Positions 1 through 7,934 of a stretch of 43,011 nucleotides of DNA are shown piece after piece. Position numbers and translations under genes: made by a program. The notes under the pieces were generated by a model. The model did not search any database, was not told the origin of the DNA, and saw only the letters and a list, made by a program, of their open reading frames with translations. Each line of letters opens with the position of its first letter. Position 1 is the first letter of the stretch. The DNA is from Rhodospirillales bacterium (GTDB lineage: Bacteria; Pseudomonadota; Alphaproteobacteria; Rhodospirillales; WMHbin7), in NCBI GenBank assembly GCA_016215555.1, contig JACRJC010000021.1:1-43011 (forward strand), in the 5' to 3' direction.

Positions 1-28
1 CGGGCCTTCGGCCCTCCTCAGGATGAGG
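1..28. repeat. Partial palindromic repeat at the left edge (TCGAGAC/CCTCAGGATGAGG family)
   Basis: The window opens inside a copy of the dispersed palindromic element found again at 22086-22190, 31416-31576 and 38706-38800. Visible here are the inner hairpin (GGGCC, loop TTC, GGCCC) and the conserved end CTCCTCAGGATGAGG. The other half lies outside the window. Confidence 0.6.
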
Positions 29-109
29 TGCATATTTCAAGTCCAAAGAATCGTCGGCCTGTCTTGCACCGCGGTTCTAAAGGAAATTTCTCACGTAGCA
101 AAATTTAAA

Positions 110-142
110 CCGGACAGCCGTGGGTCAAGCCCGGCCATGACA
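110..142. repeat. Second short palindromic repeat (GGGTCAAGCCC type)
   Basis: The stretch contains GCCGTGGGTCAAGCCCGGC, which folds as GCCG(T)GGG / CCCGGC around the loop TCAAG. Elements built around GGGTCAAGCCC followed by GGCATGAC-like sequence are common dispersed intergenic repeats in alphaproteobacteria. Only one copy is in the window, so the assignment rests on the motif. The rest of 1-173 shows no gene. As the repeat lies just after the znuB stop it may mark the end of that transcript. Confidence 0.4.
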
Positions 143-173
143 ATGAAAAGAATATGCCGAAACGTTCGCGTGG

Positions 174-965
174 TTATGATCGTCTCACCGCCATCGACCC
201 GGCGAACACCATCGTTGCCGCCACGATGATGGCGGGGCCGGCGGGCAGATCGATCATCAGCGAGGCGTAAAGGCCGGCGAGCACAGAAACCAGGCCGATG
301 CAGGCCGCGATGACGGCCATCTGTTCGGGCGAACGGGCGAAGCTTCTGGCGGCGGCGGGCGGAATCACCAGCAGGGCGGTCATCAGCAGCACGCCGACCA
401 CCTTCATGGCCAGGGCCACGGTCAGCGCCATCAGCATCAAGAAGAGCAGCTTGGTCCGTTCGACCGCAACGCCGTCGATCCTGGCCAATTCCTCATGGGC
501 GGTGACGGCCAACAGGGGCCGCCACAGCTGGGCCAGGGACAGGATCACGAACAGCCCGCCGCCCCAGACCCACAACACATCCTCGAAAGTGACCGACAGC
601 ACGTCGCCGAAAAGCAGGCTTTGCAGATCGACTTTCAACGCCGGAGCCAGGGCCAGCGCGCACAGGCCGAAGGCCAGCGCGGCATGGGCCAGAATGCCCA
701 GTATCGTGTCGCTGGACAGGCGCTTCTGGCGCTCGAGCAGGAAAAGCAGCAAGGCGAATAGAAGGCCGCCGGCCAGCACGCCGATCATCAGATCGATCTT
801 GAGGATGAAACCCAAGGCCAGTCCCAGCAGCGAGGCATGGGCCAGGGCGTCGCCGAAATAGGCCATGCGCCGCCAGACCACGAAACAGCCCAAGGGACCG
901 GCGGTCAGGGCGACGGCGACGGCGGCCAATCCAGCGCGGATCAGAAAATCGTAATCGCCCATCAT
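174..965 (-). CDS. znuB: Zinc ABC transporter permease ZnuB
   Basis: This is the membrane permease of a ZnuABC high-affinity zinc importer (ABC-3 family) in the inner membrane. The 263-residue protein is nearly all hydrophobic, with the usual multi-helix ABC-3 layout. It has the PLGCFVVWRRMAYFGDALAH region near the N-terminus and a glycine- and proline-rich C-terminal part (VIPPAAARSFA). An open frame extends further upstream, but that part reads through znuC in another frame. The chosen ATG at 965 (a second ATG follows at 962) overlaps the end of znuC by 4 bp, as expected for translational coupling. It is last in zur-znuC-znuB. Zinc rather than manganese is favoured by the linked Zur-like regulator and the His-rich ZnuA. 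Confidence 0.93.
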   Translation of the reverse strand: MMGDYDFLIRAGLAAVAVALTAGPLGCFVVWRRMAYFGDALAHASLLGLALGFILKIDLMIGVLAGGLLFALLLFLLERQKRLSSDTILGILAHAALAFGLCALALAPALKVDLQSLLFGDVLSVTFEDVLWVWGGGLFVILSLAQLWRPLLAVTAHEELARIDGVAVERTKLLFLMLMALTVALAMKVVGVLLMTALLVIPPAAARSFARSPEQMAVIAACIGLVSVLAGLYASLMIDLPAGPAIIVAATMVFAGSMAVRRS

Positions 966-1687
966 CTGTGCCTGTGATCGTGATGATGGGGATAAAGCGC
1001 CATGGTTTCGGCGACGCGCGGCCCGAACAGGGCCACGAATTCGGGATGGCGGCTGACCGCCTCGGGATGGCCGTGGCAGCAGACATGGGTGTTGAGGCAC
1101 AAAACCTCGTCGGTGGCGCGCATGACCAGATGCAGATCGTGCGAAACCAGGATGATTCCCAATCCCAACTGGTTGCGCAGATCGGCGATGAGGTCGTAAA
1201 GATCGGCCTGTCCGGCCAGATCGACGCCGCGCACAGGCTCGTCCAGGACCAGCAATTCGGGCTGGCGCAACAGGGCGCGGGCCAGCAGCACGCGCTGCAA
1301 TTCGCCGCCCGACAGACCCAGCAGCGGCGTTTCCTGCACCTTGGGGGCGCCGACGCGGGCAAGGGCTTCTTCGATCGCTTGCGAGGAACTGGGGGCGGCC
1401 AGTTCCAGGAAGCGCCTTGCCGACAAGGGCAGGGTGGGGGCGATGTCCAGTTTCTGCGGCACATAGCCGATGCGAAGATTCGGCCTGCGCACGACCTGGC
1501 CGGAATCGGGAGCGATCAGGCCCAGCAGCACTTTCAGCAGCGTCGTCTTGCCGGCGCCGTTGGGGCCGACCACGGTCAGGATGGCGCGTTCGGGAATTTT
1601 CAGGGAAACGCCATCCAGGATCCGTTGTCCGCCCAGGCTTAGGGCCAGATCCCGGCCGGCCAAAAGAATGGGGTTCTCGTCAGACAT
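962..1687 (-). CDS. znuC: Zinc ABC transporter ATP-binding protein ZnuC
   Basis: This 241-residue cytoplasmic ATPase drives zinc import through ZnuB. Visible motifs are Walker A (GPNGAGKTT, about residues 40-48), the ABC signature LSGGELQRVLLARAL (about 124-138), Walker B LLVLDEP, and the switch histidine in VSHDLH. The C-terminus is histidine-rich (HHHDHRHR), which is frequent in ZnuC proteins and may bind zinc. Its start overlaps the 3' end of zur by 8 bp and its stop overlaps znuB by 4 bp, so zur-znuC-znuB is a tight operon probably controlled from the Zur boxes at 2201-2233. Confidence 0.95.
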   Translation of the reverse strand: MSDENPILLAGRDLALSLGGQRILDGVSLKIPERAILTVVGPNGAGKTTLLKVLLGLIAPDSGQVVRRPNLRIGYVPQKLDIAPTLPLSARRFLELAAPSSSQAIEEALARVGAPKVQETPLLGLSGGELQRVLLARALLRQPELLVLDEPVRGVDLAGQADLYDLIADLRNQLGLGIILVSHDLHLVMRATDEVLCLNTHVCCHGHPEAVSRHPEFVALFGPRVAETMALYPHHHDHRHR

Positions 1688-2186
1688 GCAGGCTCTTGCG
1701 GCAGATCGGGCAAAGGCCGGTCAGTTCCACGGTCTGGCATTCCAACGCGAAACCGCTGGCAGCGGCCAGTTGCGAGATGGCTTTGGCGAGATCCGGATCG
1801 CAGGCCTCGACGGTTTGGCCGCAGGCCCGGCAGATCAGGAACTGTCCGCTTTCTCCGCCTTCATGGCGCTGCGAACAGCCGATATAGGCGTTCTTGCTTT
1901 CGATGCGATGAACTAGGCCGTGCGCCTGCAGGAAGTCCAAGGCCCGGTAGACGGTGGGCGGCGCGGGGCGGCGCCCGCCCTCGGCCAGGGCGTCCAGGAT
2001 TTCATAGGCGCCGATGGGATTGTGGCTGCCCCAGACGATTTCCAGCACCTGACGGCGCAAAGGCGTGAATTGCGCGCCTTGCCTGGCGCAGGCGATCTCG
2101 GCCTCCCCCAACGCCTTGGCGACGCAGTTTGCATGGTCGTGGCTGGGTTTGGGAAAATAGAAGGCGGCGGGGGACGCTTTGGGCAT
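1680..2186 (-). CDS. zur: Zinc uptake regulator Zur (Fur family)
   Basis: A Fur-family metal-dependent repressor of 168 residues. The winged-helix DNA-binding part contains FTPLRRQVLEIVW and the recognition-helix segment PTVYRALDFLQAHGLVHRI. The C-terminal part carries the two CXXC pairs of the structural zinc site (CRAC and CPIC). Position at the head of znuCB, opposite znuA, identifies it as Zur rather than Fur or PerR. With zinc bound, such proteins repress uptake genes. The two AT-rich dyads directly upstream of its start overlap its own promoter, so autoregulation is likely. ATG at 2184-2186 is the only convincing start. Confidence 0.93.
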   Translation of the reverse strand: MPKASPAAFYFPKPSHDHANCVAKALGEAEIACARQGAQFTPLRRQVLEIVWGSHNPIGAYEILDALAEGGRRPAPPTVYRALDFLQAHGLVHRIESKNAYIGCSQRHEGGESGQFLICRACGQTVEACDPDLAKAISQLAAASGFALECQTVELTGLCPICRKSLHV

Positions 2187-2200
2187 GACGGAGACAGTAT

Positions 2201-2233
2201 GTTATAGTATAACGTTGCTGGTTATAATATCAC
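2201..2233. promoter_or_regulatory. Two tandem Zur-box-like operators between zur and znuA
   Basis: Box 1 at 2201-2213 is a perfect 6-1-6 dyad (GTTATA G TATAAC). Box 2 at 2221-2233 is GTTATA A TATCAC, with one mismatch. Their centres (2207 and 2227) are exactly 20 bp apart, about two helical turns, so two dimers could bind the same DNA face. TATAAT at 2223-2228 inside box 2 is a plausible -10 for znuA, and TATACT on the other strand inside box 1 is a plausible -10 for zur. Binding would then block both promoters. The GTTATA-N-TATAAC form agrees with Zur boxes known in alphaproteobacteria. Confidence 0.85.
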
Positions 2234-2272
2234 ATTGGCGGTCTTTCGCCTATCCCTGACAGAGGTCCTCCG

Positions 2273-3208
2273 ATGCCGCGTCTTTCCATCCTCTTGTTGT
2301 CGCTGCTTTTTTCGACCGCCGTCCAGGCCGCCGAGAACAAGCTTGCGGTTCTGGTCTCGATCCCGCCTTTGCACTCGCTGGCCGCTTCGGTGATGGCGGG
2401 TGCGGGAAGTCCCGATCTGCTGATGCCGGGCTCGGCCTCGCCCCATGATTTCAGCCTGAAACCGTCGCAGGCCAAGCAAATCCAGAAGGCCGATCTGGTG
2501 GTTTGGGTGGGACCGGAAATGGAGGGCTTTCTCGTCAAGCCGCTCAAGGGATTGAAGGACAAGGGCAAGCTTTTGACCATGAGCGCCGTGCCCGGCATGA
2601 GCAAGCTGGAGCCGCGCGAAGGCGGTCCTTGGGAAGCGCATGAGCATGAAGCCTTGCAGGGTCATGCCCATGGCGAGTTGGAAACCGACGGCCATCTATG
2701 GTTGGACATCGGCAATGCCCGCCTGCTGGCGGGGGCGCTGACCCTGAAATTGTCGGCCCTCGACCCGGCTCAGGCGGACCTTTACCGGCAGAACGCCAAG
2801 GCGTTGGACGCCCGGCTGGAACAGTTGGACGCCTCGTTGAAGCGCGAATTGGCCCCGCTTTCCGGTCAGTCCTATGTCGTCTATCACGATGCGCTTCAAT
2901 ATTTCGAACGGCGCTATGGGCTGACGCCGGCCGGTTCGATCACGCTGGAGGAACGCAAGCCCTCGGCCAAGACCATCGCCAAATTGCGCCAGAAGATCGC
3001 CAAACTGGGCGCCAAATGCGTCTTCAAGGAACCGCAAGCCCCGGCCAGGCCGGCCGAGATGCTGGCCGAAGGCTTGCCGGTGCGCATCGGCTCGCTCGAC
3101 GATCTGGGGGCGGCTATCGAACCCGGCCCCGCCCTTTACGAGCGGCTGCTGCAGGATCTGTCGGCAAGCCTTAGGGGTTGCTTGGCAGTTGCGCCGGCTG
3201 GTGGATGA
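2273..3208 (+). CDS. znuA: Periplasmic zinc-binding protein ZnuA
   Basis: The solute-binding component of ZnuABC, 311 residues, of the cluster A-I (ZnuA/TroA) family. A signal peptide spans about residues 1-20 (LLLSLLFSTAVQAA, cleavage near AEN). Metal-site signatures are PPLHSLAASV, a charged His-rich loop (HEHEALQGHAHGE, about residues 123-135) typical of zinc-specific ZnuA, HLWLDIGNARL, YHDALQYFERRYGL and the C-terminal region near GSLDDLGA. ATG at 2273 follows an AGAGGTCCTCCG stretch. The gene is divergent from zur-znuCB and shares the double Zur box. Its last 38 bp overlap the 3' end of the convergent histidine kinase gene. Confidence 0.94.
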   Translation: MPRLSILLLSLLFSTAVQAAENKLAVLVSIPPLHSLAASVMAGAGSPDLLMPGSASPHDFSLKPSQAKQIQKADLVVWVGPEMEGFLVKPLKGLKDKGKLLTMSAVPGMSKLEPREGGPWEAHEHEALQGHAHGELETDGHLWLDIGNARLLAGALTLKLSALDPAQADLYRQNAKALDARLEQLDASLKRELAPLSGQSYVVYHDALQYFERRYGLTPAGSITLEERKPSAKTIAKLRQKIAKLGAKCVFKEPQAPARPAEMLAEGLPVRIGSLDDLGAAIEPGPALYERLLQDLSASLRGCLAVAPAGG

Positions 3209-4886
3209 CCTTGGGCAGGCTGAAGCGGAAGATCGCACCCTGACCGGCCTCGCTTTCCACCCAGATGCGTCCGCCATGGCGCTCGACCACGCGCTGGCAC
3301 AGGGCCAGGCCGATGCCGTCGCCGGGATAATCGGCGCGTGAATGCAGGCGTTTGAAGATCAGGAAGATGCGGTCGAAATATTGCGGGTCGATGCCGATGC
3401 CGTTGTCCTTGACCGACATCACCCAGTCGTCCTTGTGTTCCTCGGCCCAGATGCGCAGCCGGGGCACCGAGCCCTTGATCTGGAAGCGCAAGCCGTTCGA
3501 CACCAGTTGCTGGAAGACGGCCTCGATCTGCGGCGCATCGACGCTTAGCGTCGGCAGCGTCTCGACCAGCACTTCGGCGCCGCTGTTTTTGATGTCGCTG
3601 GAAAGATGCATGACGGCGCGCCTTGCCAGATCGGTCAGGTTGGTCACGGCGAAGGGCGAGCGGCGGGTGCCGACGCTGGAATAGGCCAGCAGTTCGTGGA
3701 TCAGGCCCTGCAGGCGCTTGACGCCTTCGACGGTGTAATTGATGAAGGTCGAGGCGTCGCTGTCCAGCTTGTCCTTGTAGCGGCGTTCCAGCAGTTGGAC
3801 ATAACTGCCGATTTGCCGCAGGGGCTCTTGCAGATCGTGCGAGGCGATGTAGGCGAACTGTTCGAGATCGGCGTTCGAGCGCCGAAGACTGTCATTGGCG
3901 CGTTCCAGATCGTCCCTGGCAATTTCCTCGTGCTGCACGGCGCGCAGCACCATCCAGGTCAGGCCGATCATGACCAGAATGGTCACGAAGGCGATGCCGG
4001 CGTTGCGCCAGGCGCGCCAATACCAATCGGCCAGGGCGTCGTTTTCGGCAACGCTCATCCAGACCAGCAAGGGCGGATATTCGATCTTGCGGTAGGAAAC
4101 CACGCGCGGGATGCCGTCGTAATCCGAGGTGCCGCGATAGGTGCCGATCGAAGATTGCGGCAGATATTTGGTATAAATCTGGCTGTCCGACATGTTGCGG
4201 TTGATGACGTCATCGTCGCGGGTGATCGGCTCGCGGACCAGGATCGATCCGTCCAGCTTGAAGACGCCCATGGCCGGCGTCGAGCCAACGGCCAAATTGT
4301 GGTAGAACTCCTTGAAATACAGATTGGGAATGGTCGCCACGGCGATGCCCAGGAAACGTCCCTGGGCGTCGGTGATGCGCCTTGCCACCGGGAAGGTGAA
4401 ATTGGTGGTGAAGGGGTCGCGCACCACCTTGCCCACGAAGAGCGTTTCATGGCCGCTTTTCAAGATGGGGAAGAAGTCGCGCTCGGTGGAATCGACGGCC
4501 GATTGCGGAATCGGGCGCGACGCCAGGAACAGGCGGCCCGTGGGATCGATCAGATACAGGGTTTCCGTCTGCGGCGAGGCGTTGGCCATGGCGGCCATCA
4601 GACGCCGTTCGGTGTCGTATTCGCCGGGTTGCGGCAGATGGCCCTGGGCGACGATACGATCGATCAGGCGCAGCACCAAAAGGTCGGCGGAATCGATGGT
4701 GCGCTTGGAATGTTCTTCCAAAAGCCGCACATAGTCGCGGGTGACCTTTTCGGAATTCAGCAGGGTCTCGGAATAGTCGGCGAGCGTCGCAAAGGTGCCG
4801 TAACCACCGACAACCAAAGCGTAAAAGCCCATCATGGCATACAAAAAGCCGCGTGGACCGCGTAGATGGCGCTTCAAATCGATCAA
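3171..4886 (-). CDS. Membrane sensor histidine kinase with periplasmic double-Cache domain
   Basis: A 571-residue two-component sensor kinase. TM1 is about residues 14-36. A periplasmic region follows (about 37-290) that looks like dCache_1 (TLYLIDPTGRLFLASR and a second GVFKLDGSILVREP lobe), then TM2 (about 296-316). The HisKA domain has the phosphoacceptor in ASHDLQEPLR (His350). The ATPase domain has a conserved N-box Asn (VSNGLRF), DNGIGI and GIGLALCQRVVERHGG. No receiver domain is fused and no response regulator is adjacent, so partner and ligand are unknown. The start is a TTG at 4884-4886 with GCGGGG 8 nt upstream. ATGs at codons 18 and 19 are alternatives but would cut TM1. Confidence 0.88.
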   Translation of the reverse strand: MIDLKRHLRGPRGFLYAMMGFYALVVGGYGTFATLADYSETLLNSEKVTRDYVRLLEEHSKRTIDSADLLVLRLIDRIVAQGHLPQPGEYDTERRLMAAMANASPQTETLYLIDPTGRLFLASRPIPQSAVDSTERDFFPILKSGHETLFVGKVVRDPFTTNFTFPVARRITDAQGRFLGIAVATIPNLYFKEFYHNLAVGSTPAMGVFKLDGSILVREPITRDDDVINRNMSDSQIYTKYLPQSSIGTYRGTSDYDGIPRVVSYRKIEYPPLLVWMSVAENDALADWYWRAWRNAGIAFVTILVMIGLTWMVLRAVQHEEIARDDLERANDSLRRSNADLEQFAYIASHDLQEPLRQIGSYVQLLERRYKDKLDSDASTFINYTVEGVKRLQGLIHELLAYSSVGTRRSPFAVTNLTDLARRAVMHLSSDIKNSGAEVLVETLPTLSVDAPQIEAVFQQLVSNGLRFQIKGSVPRLRIWAEEHKDDWVMSVKDNGIGIDPQYFDRIFLIFKRLHSRADYPGDGIGLALCQRVVERHGGRIWVESEAGQGAIFRFSLPKVIHQPAQLPSNP

Positions 4887-4967
4887 ACTATAGACCCCGC
4901 GCTCATGATTCCCTCGTCCGAGCTGAAATATATTGGCATGTGAGAATAAAAATGGCGAGAAGAATAG

Positions 4968-5234
4968 TTAACGGTCGTCGTTGCCGATCGTCATGATGCC
5001 GACCCCCATGCCGGCGCTGCCGAAAGTAATAAATAGCCCAAAGAATAGAAGAAACAGCGCCAGACCTGTATCATTGGAGTTGAAGATGAGGCTGCGCAAA
5101 CCCCCGACATCCATCCCTAAAAGCATGATTCCAAACGAAAAACCACCAACAGCGCCATAGACGAGATGGCGCAGCATGAACAGAATGGCGTGGCGTTCAT
5201 GCGGTTTCAATTTTGGCGTCACCGATTTCAACAT
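4968..5234 (-). CDS. Small two-helix membrane protein of unknown function
   Basis: An 88-residue protein not assigned to a family. It has a basic N-terminus (KLKPHERHAI) and two hydrophobic segments, about residues 17-42 (including YGAVGGFSFGIMLLGMDVGG) and 58-82 (LALFLLFFGLFITFGSAG), so a small inner-membrane hairpin protein is likely. A strong Shine-Dalgarno (GGGAGGAG, 5240-5250 on the minus strand) before the ATG at 5234 supports it as a real gene even though it begins inside the last 38 bp of the upstream cinA-like gene in another frame. That overlap suggests translational coupling. Confidence 0.72.
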   Translation of the reverse strand: MLKSVTPKLKPHERHAILFMLRHLVYGAVGGFSFGIMLLGMDVGGLRSLIFNSNDTGLALFLLFFGLFITFGSAGMGVGIMTIGNDDR

Positions 5235-5970
5235 AGGGTTCTCCTCCCTGGGATCGCATCAGAGCGGCCACTTCTTCGGCCGCCGCATCCAGCCTGTCGG
5301 CGCGGCGTCCTCGGGCGACAATGCAAGCGCCCAGCCTTTCCCCAGACAGGAAAGGATAACTGCCCAGGCCGACCTCCGGATGGCGGGCCTGGATGTCCTT
5401 AAGTCCCGCCGCCAGCAGCCCTTCGGGGACGAAAGCGCGCACGGAGCGGGCCAAAAGGGGCGGTCCCCCCGCCAGCAGCGGCCTGACCTGTTCGAACATG
5501 GCCCTGGCGATCATCGGCACCCCCGCCAGCACATAGACGTTCTCGATCCGAAAGCCAGGAGCAGAACTGATCGGATTGTCGATGAGAAGCGCTCCTTCGG
5601 GCAGATCGGCCATGCGTTTTCGCATGTCGTTCAGATCCTCGGGACCGTAATGCCGCAACAGGCGCGTTAAAGCCTCGGGATGGCGGACCAGAGGGCGGCC
5701 AAAGGCCTTGGCCACGGCCTCGGCGGTGATGTCGTCATGGGTGGGGCCGATTCCCCCGGTGGTGAACAAGCTATCGTATTCGGCCCTTAGAGTGTTTACG
5801 TTGTCGGTAATGACATCGACCAGATCGGGGATGACGCGCGCATGCACCAACTGGATGCCGATTTCGCCCAACGCCCGGGCCAGGAAGGCAAGATTGACGT
5901 CCTGCGTGCGGCCAGACAGGATTTCGTTGCCGATGATCAAGACCGCAGCCGTGGGGCAGGCTTTCGACAT
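5197..5970 (-). CDS. CinA-type molybdopterin-binding (MoCF) domain protein
   Basis: A 257-residue protein of the MoaB/Mog-like fold as found in the N-terminal half of CinA (COG1058). Visible are VLIIGNEILSGRTQDVN at the N-terminus, the TTGGIGPTHDDIT motif (about residues 65-77) and AGVPMIARAMFEQV. The C-terminal nicotinamide-nucleotide amidase domain of full CinA is absent, so it is the stand-alone short form of uncertain substrate. The ATG at 5968-5970 is chosen because homology begins there. An open frame continues upstream but overlaps the opposite gene. The start codon shares two bases with the start codon of the divergent gene at 5969. Confidence 0.85.
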   Translation of the reverse strand: MSKACPTAAVLIIGNEILSGRTQDVNLAFLARALGEIGIQLVHARVIPDLVDVITDNVNTLRAEYDSLFTTGGIGPTHDDITAEAVAKAFGRPLVRHPEALTRLLRHYGPEDLNDMRKRMADLPEGALLIDNPISSAPGFRIENVYVLAGVPMIARAMFEQVRPLLAGGPPLLARSVRAFVPEGLLAAGLKDIQARHPEVGLGSYPFLSGERLGACIVARGRRADRLDAAAEEVAALMRSQGGEPYVEIGDAKIETA

Positions 5971-7678
5971 GCGCCTATCCTTTAGAGAAGACAAATATAT
6001 TAACAGGGGATCAAGGTCCGTCCAATGGACTTTGGCTTTGGCGGTGGCGCTTTTTCTGGCCGGCCCGGCCTGGGCGGCGACCAGGAACGATCCCGTCAAA
6101 GCCGGCGGCCAGACCGCAGCGCCGGTCGAGGTCGATGCGCTATTGCTGGCCATCCAAAGCCTGCTGGGGGAAATGGGTGTCTATCACGGCGCCATCGACG
6201 GGCGTCTGACTCCGGCCACCATCGAGGCCATCCGCCTGCATCAGAAAGCCTGGAACCTGAAGCAGACCGGACGGCCCGGCGAGGATTTGCTGCAGCATCT
6301 GGAAATGGTGGCCGGCATGCGCCGCATCGAGCGGCGCTTGAAGCAGACCAAGGCCGAACAGATTTCCGGCGCCAAGCGACTGATCGAGGAATCCCCGGCC
6401 ACCAGACGCCTGCTGATGGCGGCGGCCAGCCGCCCCTTGCCCGTGGTGGCGGATCCCAAGACCTGTTTCAACGCTCCCAAACCCGAATGTCTGTCGGTGC
6501 TGGCGCGTCAGGCGGCCCTGGCGGCGCCCGCCGGCTCCATGCGCGACTGGGCTCTTTCCGAAGTGGCCAGCGAAGCCGCCGGGGCCGGCGTTCATCAGAT
6601 GGCCTGGGAGGTGGCGTCACGGATTGACGATCCCAGAACCTTGATCGCCGCCCTTGAATCCGTCTCCCGAGCCTTGGCCTTGGGCGGCTATTTTCAGGCG
6701 GCGCTGGAAGCGTTGGCGGTCATTCCCGATCCGCCGCGCCGCTGCGAAGCCGCCTTGACGTTGGCCCAGAGGCAGGCCGAAAGCGGGAATCTCGAGGGCG
6801 CCAAGGCGGCCAGGACGGTGGCCGAAAACATGTTGGACAGTTTGAAATATCCCGAGGAAAGCATGTCGGCCCGCTTGAAGCTGGCCGAGATCGCGCTGTT
6901 GCTGAATGAGGAAGGCTCGGCCATCCGCTGGCGCGTCGAAGCCGAAAAACGTCTGCTGCTGCTGCCGTCCGATTCCCGTCAGGGCGCGATGGCCAATCTG
7001 TCGATGATCGAAACCCAATTGGGGCATTTCGACGCCAGCCGCCAGTGGCTGGTCCAGGTCAATGACGGATTGCTGCGCGTTCCCGCCGAATTGAAGCTGA
7101 TCGAGGCCATGGCCCGCGCCGGCCGGGGCGCCGAAGCCGAGGCGCTGGCCAAGGAGATCGATTTGCCGCGCTATCGGGTGCTGGCCCATGTCCGTCTTTC
7201 CAGCGCCGCTTTCGCGCAGGGGAAGGTCGCGGAAACGCAAAGGCAATTAAGGACTGCGGCAACCATGGCGCAGGCCATCGATCTGCCCTTCGCCCGCGCC
7301 TATGGCGAAAGCCAGATCGCGCTGGGCTGGCTGGCTTTGGGCGAATACGCCACCGCCTGGGCCATGACCAAGGCCATCGAGGACGAGGCCATCCGCTCGC
7401 AGACCCTGTGGCGGCTGGCCGATGCGGCGCCCCCGGATATCAAGAATGCGTTGCGCCAGGAGGCGGAAGACGCCGCCAGGGCCTATGCCGATCCGTTTGG
7501 GCGGGTCTGGATGTATGCCGAACTGGCCCGCGAGCGCAAACGGGCCCGGGACGGGGTGGGGGCCAGGGAGCATCTGGCCAGAGGTTTGGTCCTGGCCGAG
7601 GCCATCAAGGACCATTGGAGCCGTTCGCGCGCCCTGGCCGCCCTGGCCGGAGCCTTGGCGGAACTTGGCCGCCCGTAA
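5969..7678 (+). CDS. Exported protein with peptidoglycan-binding-like domain and helical (TPR-like) repeats
   Basis: A 569-residue protein. The N-terminus has a signal peptide (WTLALAVALFLAGPAWAA, about residues 20-37). Residues about 53-100 resemble a PG_binding_1 domain (LGEMGVYHGAIDGRLTPATIEAIRLHQK). From about residue 160 on it is an alanine-rich array of helical pairs resembling TPR/SEL1-type repeats (for example WEVASRIDDPRTLIAALESV and MTKAIEDEAIRSQTLWRLAD). No catalytic motif is seen, so a periplasmic scaffold role is inferred. The ATG at 5969 has GGGGCAGG about 8 nt upstream. A longer open frame upstream is antisense to the cinA-like gene. No partner is obvious. Confidence 0.75.
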   Translation: MRLSFREDKYINRGSRSVQWTLALAVALFLAGPAWAATRNDPVKAGGQTAAPVEVDALLLAIQSLLGEMGVYHGAIDGRLTPATIEAIRLHQKAWNLKQTGRPGEDLLQHLEMVAGMRRIERRLKQTKAEQISGAKRLIEESPATRRLLMAAASRPLPVVADPKTCFNAPKPECLSVLARQAALAAPAGSMRDWALSEVASEAAGAGVHQMAWEVASRIDDPRTLIAALESVSRALALGGYFQAALEALAVIPDPPRRCEAALTLAQRQAESGNLEGAKAARTVAENMLDSLKYPEESMSARLKLAEIALLLNEEGSAIRWRVEAEKRLLLLPSDSRQGAMANLSMIETQLGHFDASRQWLVQVNDGLLRVPAELKLIEAMARAGRGAEAEALAKEIDLPRYRVLAHVRLSSAAFAQGKVAETQRQLRTAATMAQAIDLPFARAYGESQIALGWLALGEYATAWAMTKAIEDEAIRSQTLWRLADAAPPDIKNALRQEAEDAARAYADPFGRVWMYAELARERKRARDGVGAREHLARGLVLAEAIKDHWSRSRALAALAGALAELGRP

Positions 7679-7731
7679 GGATTTTTTCCGAAGAACTTAA
7701 CCTTTGTCAAGTGTGCTGGCCCCGCTTGGGG

Positions 7732-7807
7732 CTAGTGTGGTGGTTTCGAAGTTCGTGCGATTATGCGGCCCCGGCAACACGAACTTCGAAACCAGAAACC
7801 ACACTAG
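7732..7807. repeat. 76-bp palindromic element, copy 1
   Basis: The element is bounded by CTAGTGT and ACACTAG. Its arms (CTAGTGTGG, then TGGTTTCGAAGTTCGTG) are inverted repeats, with a 4-base insertion in the right arm. The central loop is about 20 bp. Copy 2 at 7822-7897 has the same ends and length. A further 8-bp hairpin (CTGGCCCC / GGGGCTAG) at 7716-7735 overlaps its left end and may help end transcription of the upstream gene. Confidence 0.85.
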
Positions 7808-7821
7808 AAATCAAATGTTTG

Positions 7822-7897
7822 CTAGTGTCCCTGTTGATTCGTAAGTTCGTAAATCGCCGGATTTCAAATCTCACGAACTTACGAATCAGGACACTAG
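7822..7897. repeat. 76-bp palindromic element, copy 2
   Basis: The second element, 14 bp after copy 1, is also exactly 76 bp, with CTAGTGTCC and GGACACTAG at its ends and arms carrying TGATTCGTAAGTTCGT. It keeps the CTAGTGT ends and the AAGTTCGT core of copy 1, but the rest of the stem and the loop differ. It lies 37 bp upstream of the chemoreceptor ATG, so it may form a hairpin in the promoter or leader. Confidence 0.85.
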
Positions 7898-7934
7898 CCT
7901 AGCTCAAATTCCCTGCCCGTTAGGAGTGACGAGC

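Noticed and set aside
7732-7897. CRISPR-like array
   Set aside because: Only two units, each itself a long palindrome, with a 14-bp gap and no cas genes.
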